A DNA stretch of 64,000 bases. Origin: Candidatus Eisenbergiella merdavium. GTDB lineage: Bacteria > Bacillota > Clostridia > Lachnospirales > Lachnospiraceae. Numbering within the stretch: the stretch's first letter is position 1; every line of letters begins with the position of its first letter. The notes under the pieces were generated by a model. That model worked only from the letters and a program-made list of their open reading frames with translations, was not told the origin of the DNA and made no database searches. The position numbers were made by a program, and so were the translations under genes. Positions 44,535 through 53,767 of the stretch are shown here, piece after piece. The stretch lies in assembly GCA_019119595.1 (NCBI GenBank), contig DWWS01000040.1:1-64000 (forward strand). The letters are read 5' to 3'.

Positions 44535-44701
44535 CTCAGATTATCTATCAATACCCTGCAATATTCCCGTTTCCGCCTGTTCCGCGGTCAGGGCTTCGCA
44601 GGCTATTCCGCCAAATTCATAAATATTCCCTTCATTCAAAAAATCTCTCTGATTCCGGTAAAACAATCGCCATGAAAAGGCCGGAAATCTTTTGGGAAAA
44701 A

Positions 44702-44735
44702 GAAAAAATGCCCGGAACCTTTATCAGTTCCCGGC
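44702..44735 (-). terminator. Terminator of the tRNA-Glu gene
   Basis: Read on the minus strand, GCCGGGAAC pairs with GTTCCGGGC (one mismatch) and is followed by ATTTTTTC. It lies 35 nt after the 3' end of the tRNA. Confidence 0.8.
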
Positions 44736-44769
44736 ACATCTCTGGGTTGGGCTGTTCTTTTATGAACAA

Positions 44770-44841
44770 CAGCTCGTAGGGGAATCGAACCCCTGTTTCC
44801 GCCGTGAGAGGGCGGCGTCTTAACCGCTTGACCAACGAGCC
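44770..44841 (-). tRNA. tRNA-Glu (anticodon CUC)
   Basis: On the minus strand the gene begins GGCTCGTTGGTCAAGCGGTT and folds as a normal cloverleaf. The acceptor stem is GGCTCGT / ACGAGCT (a terminal G-U pair), the anticodon stem is CCGCC / GGCGG around loop CTCTCAC with anticodon CTC, and the T arm is CAGGGGTTCGATTCCCCT. The discriminator is G and CCA is not encoded. It points towards the DUF2442 gene and lies within the accessory block. Confidence 0.95.
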
Positions 44842-44885
44842 ACTTCTCTTTGTTGTCGTTGGGTGATCACCCGTGCGACTTGTTT

Positions 44886-44914
44886 ATAATACAACAGGTT
44901 TTTCAAAAATGCAA
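44886..44914 (-). promoter_or_regulatory. Promoter of the tRNA-Glu gene
   Basis: On the minus strand TTGCAT (44909-44914) and TATTAT (44886-44891) are 17 bp apart, ending 44 nt before the mature 5' end. Confidence 0.65.
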
Positions 44915-44951
44915 GCACTTTTTTCAAATTTTTTCAAAAAATTTTTCCGGC

Positions 44952-44980
44952 TTGACTTTTCCGTAGAAGGGGCATACAAT
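44952..44980 (+). promoter_or_regulatory. Sigma-A promoter for the ABC exporter
   Basis: TTGACT at 44952-44957 and TACAAT at 44975-44980 with a 17-bp spacer form one of the best promoters in the window. They are divergent from the tRNA promoter. The gene starts at 45061. Confidence 0.8.
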
Positions 44981-45060
44981 GATTGCGCTGTCTATTGTTG
45001 ATGATGATATTATTGATTATGCAATTTAAAACGGTGTATTCAGATCAAACGGAGGAAGTC

Positions 45061-46785
45061 ATGAAGCGATTGTTGTCCTATGCGAAACCCTACCGGACGG
45101 CTACCATTCTTGCGGTGCTCTGCATCGTGACGGAGGCGTTTTTGGAGCTGATCATTCCGATGATCATGGCCGATATGGTGGATATCGGCGTGGCGAACGC
45201 AGACAGGCCGTATATCTTTATGAAAGGCGTGCAGATGGCGGTCTGCGCGGTGGCGGCCATGCTTCTCGGCGCGGGAAGCGCCCGCTTCGCCGCGGTCTGC
45301 GGTCAGGGGATCGGCGCGCAGATCCGGAAGGAGGAGTACCGGAAGCTGCAGCAGTTTTCCTTTTCCAATACGGACCGGTTCCGGACCTCGTCTCTGGTAA
45401 CCAGGCTGACAGGAGACGTGACCAATATCCAGAATTCCATTGCCAACGGGCTTCGGCCCGCCTGCCGCGCTCCGGTGATGATGCTGACCGCCATCACGGT
45501 TTCCTTTCAGATCAACAGCGAGCTTGCGGTGGTGTTTCTCGTCGCGGCGCCTGCGCTGGGTTTTCTGCTGTTTGAGATCGTTTCCCATGTCAGGCCGCTG
45601 TACGGCCGGATGCAGAAGGCGGTGGATCTGGTCAACCGCATCATTCAGGAAAATCTTACGGCCATCCGCGTGGTGAAGTCCTATGTGCGGGGGGATTATG
45701 AGACGGAAAAATTCAGCGAGGTCAATACCGAGCTCCTGACCACCTCGGAAAAGGCGTTCCGGGTGGCGTCCCTGAACATGCCTGCCATGCAGCTTGTGAT
45801 GTATACCACGATCCTGTGCATTCTGTGGTTTGGCGGAAATCTGATCCGGACGGGCGGAATGCAGGTGGGAGAGCTGACCGGATTTTTGAGCTATGTGCTT
45901 CAGGTTTTAAACTCTCTGATGATGATCTCCAACGTGTTCATGATGTTCACCCGTTCCCTGACCTCCTGGCGCAGGATCGAGGAGGTGATGGAGGAGCAGC
46001 CCGACATCACGGAGGAGGAAGCGAGGGACATTCAGGTGGAAAGAGGAGACATCGTTTTTGACCATGTTTCCTTTAAATACAGCAAAAACGCGCTGGAAAA
46101 CGTGCTTTCCGATATCAGCCTTCACATAAAGGCCGGGCAGACCACAGGGATCATCGGTCAGACAGGCTCCGCCAAGTCCACGCTGGTGCAGCTCATCCCA
46201 AGGCTGTATGACGTGACGGAGGGAGAGGTGCGCATCGACGGCCATCGGGTGCAGGAATATCCCTTAAAGCCCCTGCGGGATTCCATCGCCATGGTGCTCC
46301 AGAAAAACACGCTGTTTTCCGGAACGGTGATCGATAACCTGCGATGGGGAAAGCAGGACGCTTCCAGAGAGGAGATTGAGGAGGCCTGCCGCATCGCCTG
46401 TGTGGATGAATTCATCGACCGTCTGGAAAACGGCTATGAGACGGATCTGGGGCAGGGCGGCGTGAACGTGTCCGGCGGCCAGAAGCAGAGACTCTGCATC
46501 GCAAGGGCGATTTTGAAAAAGCCGAAGGTGCTGATCCTGGACGATTCCACCAGCGCGGTGGACACGGCCACGGAAAGCCGGATCCGTGAGGGGCTTGCGA
46601 GGAGCCTGCCTGGATGCACGAAGATCATCATTGCCCAGCGGATCACCTCTGTGATGCATGCGGATCAGATCATCATTCTGGACGACGGCAGGGTGCATGC
46701 TGTGGGAACCCATGAGGAGCTTCTGAAAAACGATCCGGTTTATCAGGAAATCTATTATTCTCAGCAGGAAGGAGCGGGACTGTAA
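45061..46785 (+). CDS. ABC exporter half-transporter with degenerate ATP site
   Basis: The 574-residue protein joins six membrane segments (about 15-300) and a nucleotide-binding domain (about 325-574). ATG 45061 follows CGGAGG. The signature VSGGQKQRL is intact, but three catalytic positions differ from consensus: Walker A is GQTGSAKST (Ala371 for the usual Gly), Walker B ends LILDDSTSAVD with Asp495 instead of the catalytic Glu, and the switch is IIAQRITS with Gln526 instead of His. This set is typical of the degenerate half of heterodimeric exporters such as TM287/288 and BmrCD. The partner, overlapping by 1 nt, carries the intact residues. Substrates are probably drugs or peptides. Confidence 0.93.
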   Translation: MKRLLSYAKPYRTATILAVLCIVTEAFLELIIPMIMADMVDIGVANADRPYIFMKGVQMAVCAVAAMLLGAGSARFAAVCGQGIGAQIRKEEYRKLQQFSFSNTDRFRTSSLVTRLTGDVTNIQNSIANGLRPACRAPVMMLTAITVSFQINSELAVVFLVAAPALGFLLFEIVSHVRPLYGRMQKAVDLVNRIIQENLTAIRVVKSYVRGDYETEKFSEVNTELLTTSEKAFRVASLNMPAMQLVMYTTILCILWFGGNLIRTGGMQVGELTGFLSYVLQVLNSLMMISNVFMMFTRSLTSWRRIEEVMEEQPDITEEEARDIQVERGDIVFDHVSFKYSKNALENVLSDISLHIKAGQTTGIIGQTGSAKSTLVQLIPRLYDVTEGEVRIDGHRVQEYPLKPLRDSIAMVLQKNTLFSGTVIDNLRWGKQDASREEIEEACRIACVDEFIDRLENGYETDLGQGGVNVSGGQKQRLCIARAILKKPKVLILDDSTSAVDTATESRIREGLARSLPGCTKIIIAQRITSVMHADQIIILDDGRVHAVGTHEELLKNDPVYQEIYYSQQEGAGL

Positions 46786-48602
46786 TGGCAAGATACAACG
46801 GATATGCCAGGCCGAAGGACAGCGGGAAGACGATGAAGCGGCTTTTGCATTACATGGGAATCTACAGATGGTCCGTCCTTCTGGTGGCCCTGCTGGTCTG
46901 CGTCAGCAGCCTGGCCAACATTCTCGGCACCTATATGCTCAAGCCGGTGATTAATACCTATATCCTGCCCGGCGACATCCCGGGACTGATCCGGATCATT
47001 TTTCTGATGGCCCTCATGTACGGGGCCGGGGCGCTGGCCACCCTTGGCTACAACCAGCTCATGGTGATCACCTGCCAGAAGATCGTGGGCCGCATCCGCA
47101 GGGATCTGTTCGAGCATACCCAGAGGCTTCCCCTTTCTTATTTTGACGCCCATACCCATGGGGAGTTGATGAGCCGTTTTACCAACGACGTGGACACCCT
47201 CACGGAGGCGCTGAACAACAGCTTCACCCTCCTGGTGCAGAGCTTCATTGTGGTGAGCGGCACGATCGTCATGCTGGTGGTGCTGAATCTCAGACTGTCT
47301 CTCATCGTCATCGCTTTTCTGCTTCTCATGTTCCTTTTTATCCAGTATAATGGAAAAAGAAGCCGGAAATATTTCATCGAGCAGCAGAAATACCTGGGAA
47401 GCATCAACGGCTTTGTGGAGGAAATGGTTGCCGGGGCGAAGGTGGAAAAGATCTTCAACCATGAGGAGCAGGATTTTGAGGAATTCTGCAAAAGGAACGA
47501 GGCGCTTCGCCGGTCGGCAACGAAGGCCATGTCCTATTCCGGCATGATGGTGCCCACCATCGTCAGCCTTTCTTATTTTAATTATGCGGTATCGGCCTGT
47601 GTGGGCGGTATGTTCGTCCTTTCCGGGCTGATGGATCTGGGAAGCCTGGCCTCCTATCTGGTGTATGTGCGCCAGAGCGCCATGCCCATGAACCAGTTTA
47701 CCCAGCAGATCAACTTCCTGCTGGCAGCCCTGTCCGGCGCGGAGCGCATTTTTGAGATGATGGATGAAAAGCCGGAGCCGGATGAGGGGGATGTGACCCT
47801 GACACAGGCGGCGGACGGGACGCTTGCCTGGAGGGTTCCGGAGAACGGAAGCTTTTCTCTGGTTCCCCTGAAGGGCGACGTTCGCTTTTACGACGTGGTA
47901 TTCGGCTATACGCCGGAGAAAAAAATCCTGAACGGCATCAGCCTGTACGCGAAGCCGGGGCAGAAGATCGCCTTTGTGGGCTCCACGGGAGCGGGAAAGA
48001 CCACCATCATCAATCTGATCAACCGTTTTTACGAGATCCAGTCCGGAACCATCACCTATGATGGCCTGGATATCCGCCGCATCCGGAAGGACGACCTGCG
48101 CCGCTCCCTTTCCATGGTCATTCAGGACACCCATCTGTTCACCGGCACCATCGCGGACAACATCCGCTACGGACGTCTGGACGCCACGGATGAGGAGGTG
48201 AGAGAGGCCGCCCGTCTGGCCAACGCGGATTCCTTCATCCGCCGCCTGCCCGACGGCTACCGGACCATGCTCCACAGCGACGGAAGCAACCTGTCCCAGG
48301 GGCAGAGGCAGCTTCTTGCCATCGCAAGAGCTGCCATTTCCCGGCCGCCGGTGTTGATCCTGGACGAAGCGACCAGCTCCATCGACACCCGCACGGAGCG
48401 CCTGATCGAAAAGGGCATGGATCAGCTCATGGACGGCCGCACCGTATTCGTCATCGCCCACCGCCTTTCCACGGTCAGAAACTCCAAAGCCATCATGGTG
48501 CTGGAAAAGGGAGAGGTGATCGAACGGGGAGATCACGAGGAGCTTCTTGGCCAGAAGGGACGTTACTATAAATTGTATACCGGACAGTTTGAACTGGAAT
48601 AG
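46785..48602 (+). CDS. ABC exporter half-transporter with intact catalytic site
   Basis: The 605-residue partner of the preceding gene: six membrane segments (about 25-310) and a nucleotide-binding domain with Walker A GSTGAGKTT, Walker B LILDEATSSID (catalytic Glu) and switch VIAHRLSTV (His). Its signature is the variant LSQGQRQLL, which lines the degenerate site, as in other heterodimers of this group. A beta-rich insertion of about 30 residues (VTLTQAADGTLAWRVPENG) precedes the nucleotide-binding domain. Start and preceding stop overlap (TAATG), so equal translation is likely. The downstream MarR regulator suggests control by an exported compound. Confidence 0.94.
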   Translation: MARYNGYARPKDSGKTMKRLLHYMGIYRWSVLLVALLVCVSSLANILGTYMLKPVINTYILPGDIPGLIRIIFLMALMYGAGALATLGYNQLMVITCQKIVGRIRRDLFEHTQRLPLSYFDAHTHGELMSRFTNDVDTLTEALNNSFTLLVQSFIVVSGTIVMLVVLNLRLSLIVIAFLLLMFLFIQYNGKRSRKYFIEQQKYLGSINGFVEEMVAGAKVEKIFNHEEQDFEEFCKRNEALRRSATKAMSYSGMMVPTIVSLSYFNYAVSACVGGMFVLSGLMDLGSLASYLVYVRQSAMPMNQFTQQINFLLAALSGAERIFEMMDEKPEPDEGDVTLTQAADGTLAWRVPENGSFSLVPLKGDVRFYDVVFGYTPEKKILNGISLYAKPGQKIAFVGSTGAGKTTIINLINRFYEIQSGTITYDGLDIRRIRKDDLRRSLSMVIQDTHLFTGTIADNIRYGRLDATDEEVREAARLANADSFIRRLPDGYRTMLHSDGSNLSQGQRQLLAIARAAISRPPVLILDEATSSIDTRTERLIEKGMDQLMDGRTVFVIAHRLSTVRNSKAIMVLEKGEVIERGDHEELLGQKGRYYKLYTGQFELE

Positions 48603-48637
48603 CGCATGACCCGGTTTCGGCCGGAATGGAGATTAAT

Positions 48638-49087
48638 ATGGAAAAAAGAGAGATCAGAGAAGCGATGGTCAGGATGGAAGCCGCCAGAAAGCGGATCCTG
48701 CATCCTTATTTTCAGAAGCTGGGCCTGACGCCGGGGCAGCCGCGGATCCTAAATAAGCTGTTTGAACGGGATCACGTCAGCCAGAGGGAGCTGGCCGACC
48801 GCTGCTCCATGGACGTAGCCACGCTTTCCCGAAGCCTGGATAAGCTGGAGGAGGCCGGCTATGTGAGCCGGCAGAAGCACCCGGACTGCCGACGGTCGTT
48901 CCTCATCGTCCTGACGGAGGCGGGAAGAGAGAAGGCGGCGGAGGTGCACGAGAATTTTTCACGCATGGACGGGCAGATCTGGAAGGGGATCGACGAGGAG
49001 GAGATGGAGCGCTTCCTGTCCTGCGCGCAGAAGATCATACGGAATCTGGAGGAGGCGGACGGCGTCTCAGCCTCGGAGAGAGGCTGA
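48638..49087 (+). CDS. MarR-family transcriptional regulator
   Basis: A 149-residue winged-helix regulator. ATG 48638 is chosen as GGAATGGAG lies just upstream; ATG 48626 is inside that site. The DNA-binding part shows TPGQPRILNKLFERDHVSQ, LADRCSMDVATLSRSLDKL (recognition helix) and the wing YVSRQKHPDCRRSFLIVLT. Helices at both ends would form the dimer. It follows the exporter by 35 nt without a terminator, so it probably responds to a transported compound and controls this operon. I could not identify a MarR-type palindrome at the 44952 promoter. Confidence 0.9.
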   Translation: MEKREIREAMVRMEAARKRILHPYFQKLGLTPGQPRILNKLFERDHVSQRELADRCSMDVATLSRSLDKLEEAGYVSRQKHPDCRRSFLIVLTEAGREKAAEVHENFSRMDGQIWKGIDEEEMERFLSCAQKIIRNLEEADGVSASERG

Positions 49088-49156
49088 AGGTCAGGGAATC
49101 CTCCTGACAGGGGTTAAAAAAGGATTTTTCAGAACGGGGGCGGGGAGGGAGCTGCC

Positions 49157-50674
49157 ATGTATACGATTTTGATAGTGGATGATGAAGAAAGCGTGCTTGA
49201 GGTTCTGCGGACCAGCATTGGCTGGCAGGAGCTTGGGGTGGGAACCCTGTTGTCTGCGATGGACGGCATTGCTGCACTGGAACAGTTTGAACGCTGCAGG
49301 ATCGATCTGCTGATCGCGGATATCCGTATGCCGCGTATGGACGGGATGGAGCTGATCGACAGGGTACGGAAGCTTTCGCCGGACACACGCTGTATCCTTC
49401 TGACTGCATACGGGGAGTTTGAGTATGCACAGGCAGCCATTCGGCTTGGCGTTGAAAATTACCTTCTGAAGCCGATCGTGAAGGAGGAGATCGAACAGAC
49501 TGTTCGGAACGCGCTGGATAATATTTATCAAAAGAGAGGGAGCTCCGATCATCTGCTGCAGGAAAATATTCTGCGCCGCTGGACTGCTGGCACCATTGGA
49601 GAGGAGGAGCTGACGGAACGGGCGAATGTGCTGGGCTTTAACCTGTATCAGCCGGCTTACTGTGTTCTCTGCATGGCAAAGAAAGGGGATTTCTCCACGG
49701 CTCTGTTCCGGGCCGCCTGTATCGAAGCTCTGGAGGTACAGTATGATGTATACGGCTTCTGGGATGATAAGGGAAGATATCTGCTGATCCTGGGAGGCAA
49801 GGAAATCGATACTGCAGAGCTTGAAAAGAAGGTGCGGGCCGCCGCGGAGAAGACGGGAGCGCTGGAAAAAATGGCTGTGGCCTTCGGCGTGCCCGTGAAC
49901 GAAGCGGACTCTCTTCATATCAGCTGTCAGATGGCGGTGGATACGCTGGAGCTGGCGGATCTGCGCAGGGAAGAAGCGATTCTTCCTGTACAGAATACAG
50001 GAACGAATTATCTGGCAGATCTGCTGGCGGGGGAGATCCGCACGCTGTTTTATGAACAGTCGGAGGAATACAGGAAAAACGGATTTGGACACATGGCCGC
50101 AAGGCTGTGCGGAAAGCAGCGATGGAAGACGGATTATGGAGTCTGTCTGGTTCGGGCCTGTATACAGATGCTGGTGGAAGAATTTTCATTAAGAAGCGGA
50201 CTGCCTGAGAAAATTTACAGGGAAGCTGCTCCGGCGGCATGGCCTGATGCCCCGGAGCAGGCCGGAAAAGAAATTGTCGCTTTTCTGGACAGAGGCTGGG
50301 GGATTTTTTCGGCCTGCCTGGAGAGCTACAGCCCCATCGTACAGAGAACGATCCGCCATATACGCGGCATGGTGCTGGCGGGAGAACAGGTTTCTCTCAA
50401 GGAATTCTGTACCAGGATCGGAATGAATCCTGCCTATCTGGGGCATGTGTTTAAGGAGGAAACCGGCCTTTTTTTCAACGATTATCTGAATCAGTGCCGG
50501 ATGGAGCGCTCGATCGTGCTTATGAGAAATCCGAACCGTAAGATTGGGGAGATCGCGGAAACGGTAGGCTTTTCCTATGCCAGCTATTATGTGAAGTGTT
50601 TCCGTAATTACAGGGGAGTATCTCCCTCCGTTTACCGGCAGGGACTTCTGCGGGAGGAAGAGACGTCTCTGTAG
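49157..50674 (+). CDS. yesN: YesN-type response regulator with AraC DNA-binding domain
   Basis: The 505-residue protein has an N-terminal receiver (residues 1-120; acidic pair DDE at 9-11, phospho-acceptor Asp55 in ADIRMPRMDG, Lys in LLKPI), a long middle region, and a C-terminal pair of helix-turn-helix motifs of the AraC family (VSLKEFCTRIGMNPAYLGHV and KIGEIAETVGFSYASYYVK, about 415-495). It is paired with the YesM-like kinase 14 nt downstream. Such pairs sense plant oligosaccharides in Firmicutes and activate transporter and enzyme genes, which here begin 2.1 kb further on. Confidence 0.94.
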   Translation: MYTILIVDDEESVLEVLRTSIGWQELGVGTLLSAMDGIAALEQFERCRIDLLIADIRMPRMDGMELIDRVRKLSPDTRCILLTAYGEFEYAQAAIRLGVENYLLKPIVKEEIEQTVRNALDNIYQKRGSSDHLLQENILRRWTAGTIGEEELTERANVLGFNLYQPAYCVLCMAKKGDFSTALFRAACIEALEVQYDVYGFWDDKGRYLLILGGKEIDTAELEKKVRAAAEKTGALEKMAVAFGVPVNEADSLHISCQMAVDTLELADLRREEAILPVQNTGTNYLADLLAGEIRTLFYEQSEEYRKNGFGHMAARLCGKQRWKTDYGVCLVRACIQMLVEEFSLRSGLPEKIYREAAPAAWPDAPEQAGKEIVAFLDRGWGIFSACLESYSPIVQRTIRHIRGMVLAGEQVSLKEFCTRIGMNPAYLGHVFKEETGLFFNDYLNQCRMERSIVLMRNPNRKIGEIAETVGFSYASYYVKCFRNYRGVSPSVYRQGLLREEETSL

Positions 50675-50688
50675 AGAGGGGCAGACGT

Positions 50689-52485
50689 ATGGAGCAAAGG
50701 TATGGGATGAAGGGAAAGGGTATCTTTCAGAATAAAGTGATGTTGACGCTGATCTGCTGCTATATTGTGATCATCGCGGCAGTAACGGGGCTGGCATGCC
50801 GGATTGCTTACAGCCAGAGACAGGGGGAGCTGCTTTTCGGTCTGGATATGACATTGGTTCGGGCGGTCAATGAGTATGAAAATCTGACGAGCGATTTTTG
50901 GAATATCTATATTCCGATGTTTGAAACCGATCTGCGGACCCAGAGCGTCCTTCGGGAGTATTTTTCCGGCAGCCCGGTGTCGGATCTGACAGCGCCTCAG
51001 AAGATGGAGCTTGCAGAGGCGCTGCGTCAGATGGCGGCGCGGGACGACAGCGTCCGTTGGGTGGCGGTGATCTCCGGTCAGAGAGCGGTCAATTATGCCT
51101 GGTTTACGGAGCAGAATACTCTGCAGCCTCTGGGAGAGGATTTTCCCTATTGGGAGGACCTTTCAGAACGGCAGGACGTGATGGAAGTTTATGGAGAAAG
51201 GACCGTCACTGTGCTGGGAGAGGAAATTGACTGTATTACGATGACTGGAGGAATGCCGGGAAGCGTGGGAGAAGGAACGCTGATGGTGGGCTTTGATACG
51301 GATATGCTGGAGCGTATCTGCAGAAGCGATAGTGCCTTTGAAACTCTCCAGTTTGATATCATGCTGGAAGGGGAATGCCTGTTTACCACAGGAAGCGAAC
51401 CTTATCTTCCTGAAGGACTGCCGGATAAGGGAGAGGGCGGAATCCTGAAGACGGCGGAAGGAACAAAGCGTTATGTGCAGGTGGCGGCGGATACTACCAG
51501 GTGGGTGAGAATCTATTACTCGATGGAGTGGAACGAGCTTTCCCGTCTTTCCCACCGGATGACCGGACCGATGCTTTTGGGCGTGGCGGCGCTTGTGGCG
51601 TTTTCTCTTGCCATCTATGTGGTGATGCTGCATATGCTGAACCGGGAGATGAATACGATCCGGCACGGATTGGCGCAGATCGGGGAAAACCATCTGGAGA
51701 GCCGGATAGAGGGAACCTTTTATCAGGTGGGCTTTTCGGAGATCGCCTCATCCATCAATGCGATGGCAGCCAGCCTGAAGGAGAACATAGACCGTGCCTA
51801 TTATTATGAGCTGAAGCAGAAGGAGGCGGAGCTGCAGGAGCTCCAGGCCAAATTCAATCCGCATTTTCTGTACAATTCCCTGGAGCTGTTCTGCGCCCGC
51901 TGTTATCAGAACGGGGATGAGGACACAGCGGAGCTGATCGCCCAGACGGCTGCTATTTTCAGAGGCTTTATCGGCTCTGCCACCTTTATCCCCATCCGGG
52001 ATGAGCTGGCCTTCACCAGGCGTTATCTGAAGCTGTTTCGCGCCAGATATGCGGATGCGGTGCAGATTCAATATGATTTTGACAGTGAGGTTCTTGATTA
52101 TGGGATCGTGCGCAATGTGCTGCAGCCTCTGGTGGAAAATTATTTTGTTCACGGCATAAACCCGGCCCGGAACGATAACTGCCTGTGCTTTCACGGGCAT
52201 ATCCTGAATGAGGAGCTGATCCGGATAACGGTGGAGGATAACGGGCTGGGAATGAGGGAGGAGGAGCTTGACCGGCTGAACCGGCAGCTGCATGAACCGA
52301 TCGCTACAGAAAAGGAAAGCTACGGCTTGAAAAATCTGCATCAGAGGCTGCGCCTGTTTTATGGGGAGCCCTGCGGACTTGAGCTGCTTCAGAACGCGGA
52401 CGGAGGGATCATCATACAGCTCCTCATCCGGCGCATGCCGTGCCAGAGGGGAGAACAGAAGGAAGAAAAAACAGGGCCTGACTGA
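50689..52485 (+). CDS. yesM: YesM-type sensor histidine kinase
   Basis: A 598-residue membrane sensor: membrane segment 1 at about 17-37 (LICCYIVIIAAVTGLA), an extracellular Cache-like sensor region (about 40-285), membrane segment 2 at about 288-312, a HAMP linker, and a His_kinase/HATPase module. The phospho-acceptor is His392 in KFNPHFLYNSLE; the ATP-binding part shows VEDNGLGMREEEL and YGLKNLHQRLRL. It would phosphorylate the YesN-like regulator upstream in response to sugars outside the cell or a loaded binding protein. A terminator follows at 52507. Confidence 0.94.
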   Translation: MEQRYGMKGKGIFQNKVMLTLICCYIVIIAAVTGLACRIAYSQRQGELLFGLDMTLVRAVNEYENLTSDFWNIYIPMFETDLRTQSVLREYFSGSPVSDLTAPQKMELAEALRQMAARDDSVRWVAVISGQRAVNYAWFTEQNTLQPLGEDFPYWEDLSERQDVMEVYGERTVTVLGEEIDCITMTGGMPGSVGEGTLMVGFDTDMLERICRSDSAFETLQFDIMLEGECLFTTGSEPYLPEGLPDKGEGGILKTAEGTKRYVQVAADTTRWVRIYYSMEWNELSRLSHRMTGPMLLGVAALVAFSLAIYVVMLHMLNREMNTIRHGLAQIGENHLESRIEGTFYQVGFSEIASSINAMAASLKENIDRAYYYELKQKEAELQELQAKFNPHFLYNSLELFCARCYQNGDEDTAELIAQTAAIFRGFIGSATFIPIRDELAFTRRYLKLFRARYADAVQIQYDFDSEVLDYGIVRNVLQPLVENYFVHGINPARNDNCLCFHGHILNEELIRITVEDNGLGMREEELDRLNRQLHEPIATEKESYGLKNLHQRLRLFYGEPCGLELLQNADGGIIIQLLIRRMPCQRGEQKEEKTGPD

Positions 52486-52506
52486 TACAAAGTGTCTGTG
52501 CGGAAG

Positions 52507-52536
52507 AAAGGATCTCACTTTTGGGGGTCCTTTTTT
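52507..52536 (+). terminator. Rho-independent terminator after yesM
   Basis: AAAGGATC (52507-52514) pairs with GGTCCTTT (52526-52533, one G-U pair), followed by further T residues. Confidence 0.7.
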
Positions 52537-52616
52537 CAATGGAAAAAACCCAATGCTTCTTCTTATGCCGTTTGTGTAATTAGTATAAATTTCTAAAATT
52601 ATTCTTATATACGCCG

Positions 52617-52661
52617 AAGGGGATCCTTTTTATAATAACAGTATCACAACCGATTCCCCTT
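52617..52661 (+). promoter_or_regulatory. Possible regulated promoter of the sugar transport operon
   Basis: TATAAT at 52631-52636 is a perfect -10 without a good -35, as expected for a promoter needing an activator such as the YesN-like protein. It lies between AAGGGGA (52617-52623) and TCCCCTT (52655-52661), a 7-bp inverted repeat that may be a binding site. The gap 52486-52807 holds the terminator at 52507, this site, and a leader of about 165 nt without a gene. Confidence 0.4.
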
Positions 52662-52807
52662 ATTCCGCGGAAGGGAAGAGGCTGGAAAGGAACCAGAAGA
52701 GGAATGCAGGGAGGAAGATCCTTCAGAGGATTTCTGATCCCGGGAGCCTGTGCCGGCGCAGCGTCCGCAGGTCTCCGTCATATAAGGCGCGGCGCAGAAA
52801 TGAGGGA

Positions 52808-53752
52808 ATGATGACGAAAAACAAAAGTCCCGTTGTAAAAAAGGGATTTCTGCACAGTAAAAAGTGGGAGAGCTATAAACTGTTTTTATATATTGTGCCC
52901 TGCCTGGTATTTATATTTGTTTTCCATTACCTTCCCCTTTGGGGATGGGCTTACGCATTTTTCCAGTACAAGCCGGGACTGTCCCTGTTTGACTGCGAAT
53001 TTGTCGGGCTGCGGAATTTTTCGGCTCTGTTCGGAAACGCGGTGATGCGGCAGAATCTGTTTCGCGTATTGCGCAATACCTTCGGCATTCAGCTTCTGAA
53101 TTATGTACTGATGCCCGTGCCGATGCTGTTTGCCATTTTCCTGAGCGAGGTGGCCAGCACGAAATTTCAGAAGGTGGTGCAGACCCTGACGACGCTGCCT
53201 CATTTTATCAGCTGGGTTATTATGTTTTCCCTGGCGAGCAGCCTTTTTGGAGCGAACGGCATTGTAAATGCGGCGCTGAATGAGGCTGGGCTTGCTTCCA
53301 TTAATATCCTGACGACGGATGACCATGTATGGATCATACAGGCGCTGCTGGGATTGTGGAAAAGCATGGGCTGGAGCGCGATCATTTATTTCGCTGCCAT
53401 TGCCGGACTGGATCAGGAGGTGTATGAGGCGGCCATGGTGGACGGAGCGTCCCGCTGGCAGAAGATCCGTTATATTACGGTTCCGCTGCTGATTCCCACC
53501 TTCTTTGTCCTGCTGATCATGGGAATCGGAAACTTTCTCAATTCCGGGATCGATCAGTTTTTAACCTTCGGCAACGCCATGAATAAGGAGTACATCGAGG
53601 TGCTGGATCTGTATGTATATAATCTGGGCATCGGAAGCGGGCAGATTTCCTTCAGCGTGGCGGTGGGAGTCATGAAATCGCTGGTGGCACTGGTACTGTT
53701 CGCAGGAGCCAATTTCGCGTCAAAGAAGATCCGCGGCACGAGCGTATTTTAG
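52808..53752 (+). CDS. Sugar ABC transporter permease (LplB/YtcP partner type)
   Basis: A 314-residue inner-membrane permease with six membrane segments. The conserved EAA loop is visible as EVYEAAMVDGASRWQKIRYITVP (key residues E-A-A---G, about residues 203-226). The closest known layout is the LplB family, which pairs with YtcP-type permeases to import plant oligosaccharides. No ATPase gene is present in the cluster; such importers in Firmicutes often share a general ATPase (MsmX-like) encoded elsewhere. Second permease 15 nt downstream. Confidence 0.93.
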   Translation: MMTKNKSPVVKKGFLHSKKWESYKLFLYIVPCLVFIFVFHYLPLWGWAYAFFQYKPGLSLFDCEFVGLRNFSALFGNAVMRQNLFRVLRNTFGIQLLNYVLMPVPMLFAIFLSEVASTKFQKVVQTLTTLPHFISWVIMFSLASSLFGANGIVNAALNEAGLASINILTTDDHVWIIQALLGLWKSMGWSAIIYFAAIAGLDQEVYEAAMVDGASRWQKIRYITVPLLIPTFFVLLIMGIGNFLNSGIDQFLTFGNAMNKEYIEVLDLYVYNLGIGSGQISFSVAVGVMKSLVALVLFAGANFASKKIRGTSVF

Positions 53753-53767
53753 AAAAGGAGGACAGCA

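Noticed and set aside
44770..44841. tRNA-Glu considered as an integration site
   Set aside because: No integrase gene and no repeat of the tRNA 3' end was seen in the block, so an attachment site cannot be supported.
46761..48536. Long minus-strand open frame opposite the second ABC gene
   Set aside because: The plus strand carries an intact transporter with all motifs; the minus frame shows no family features.
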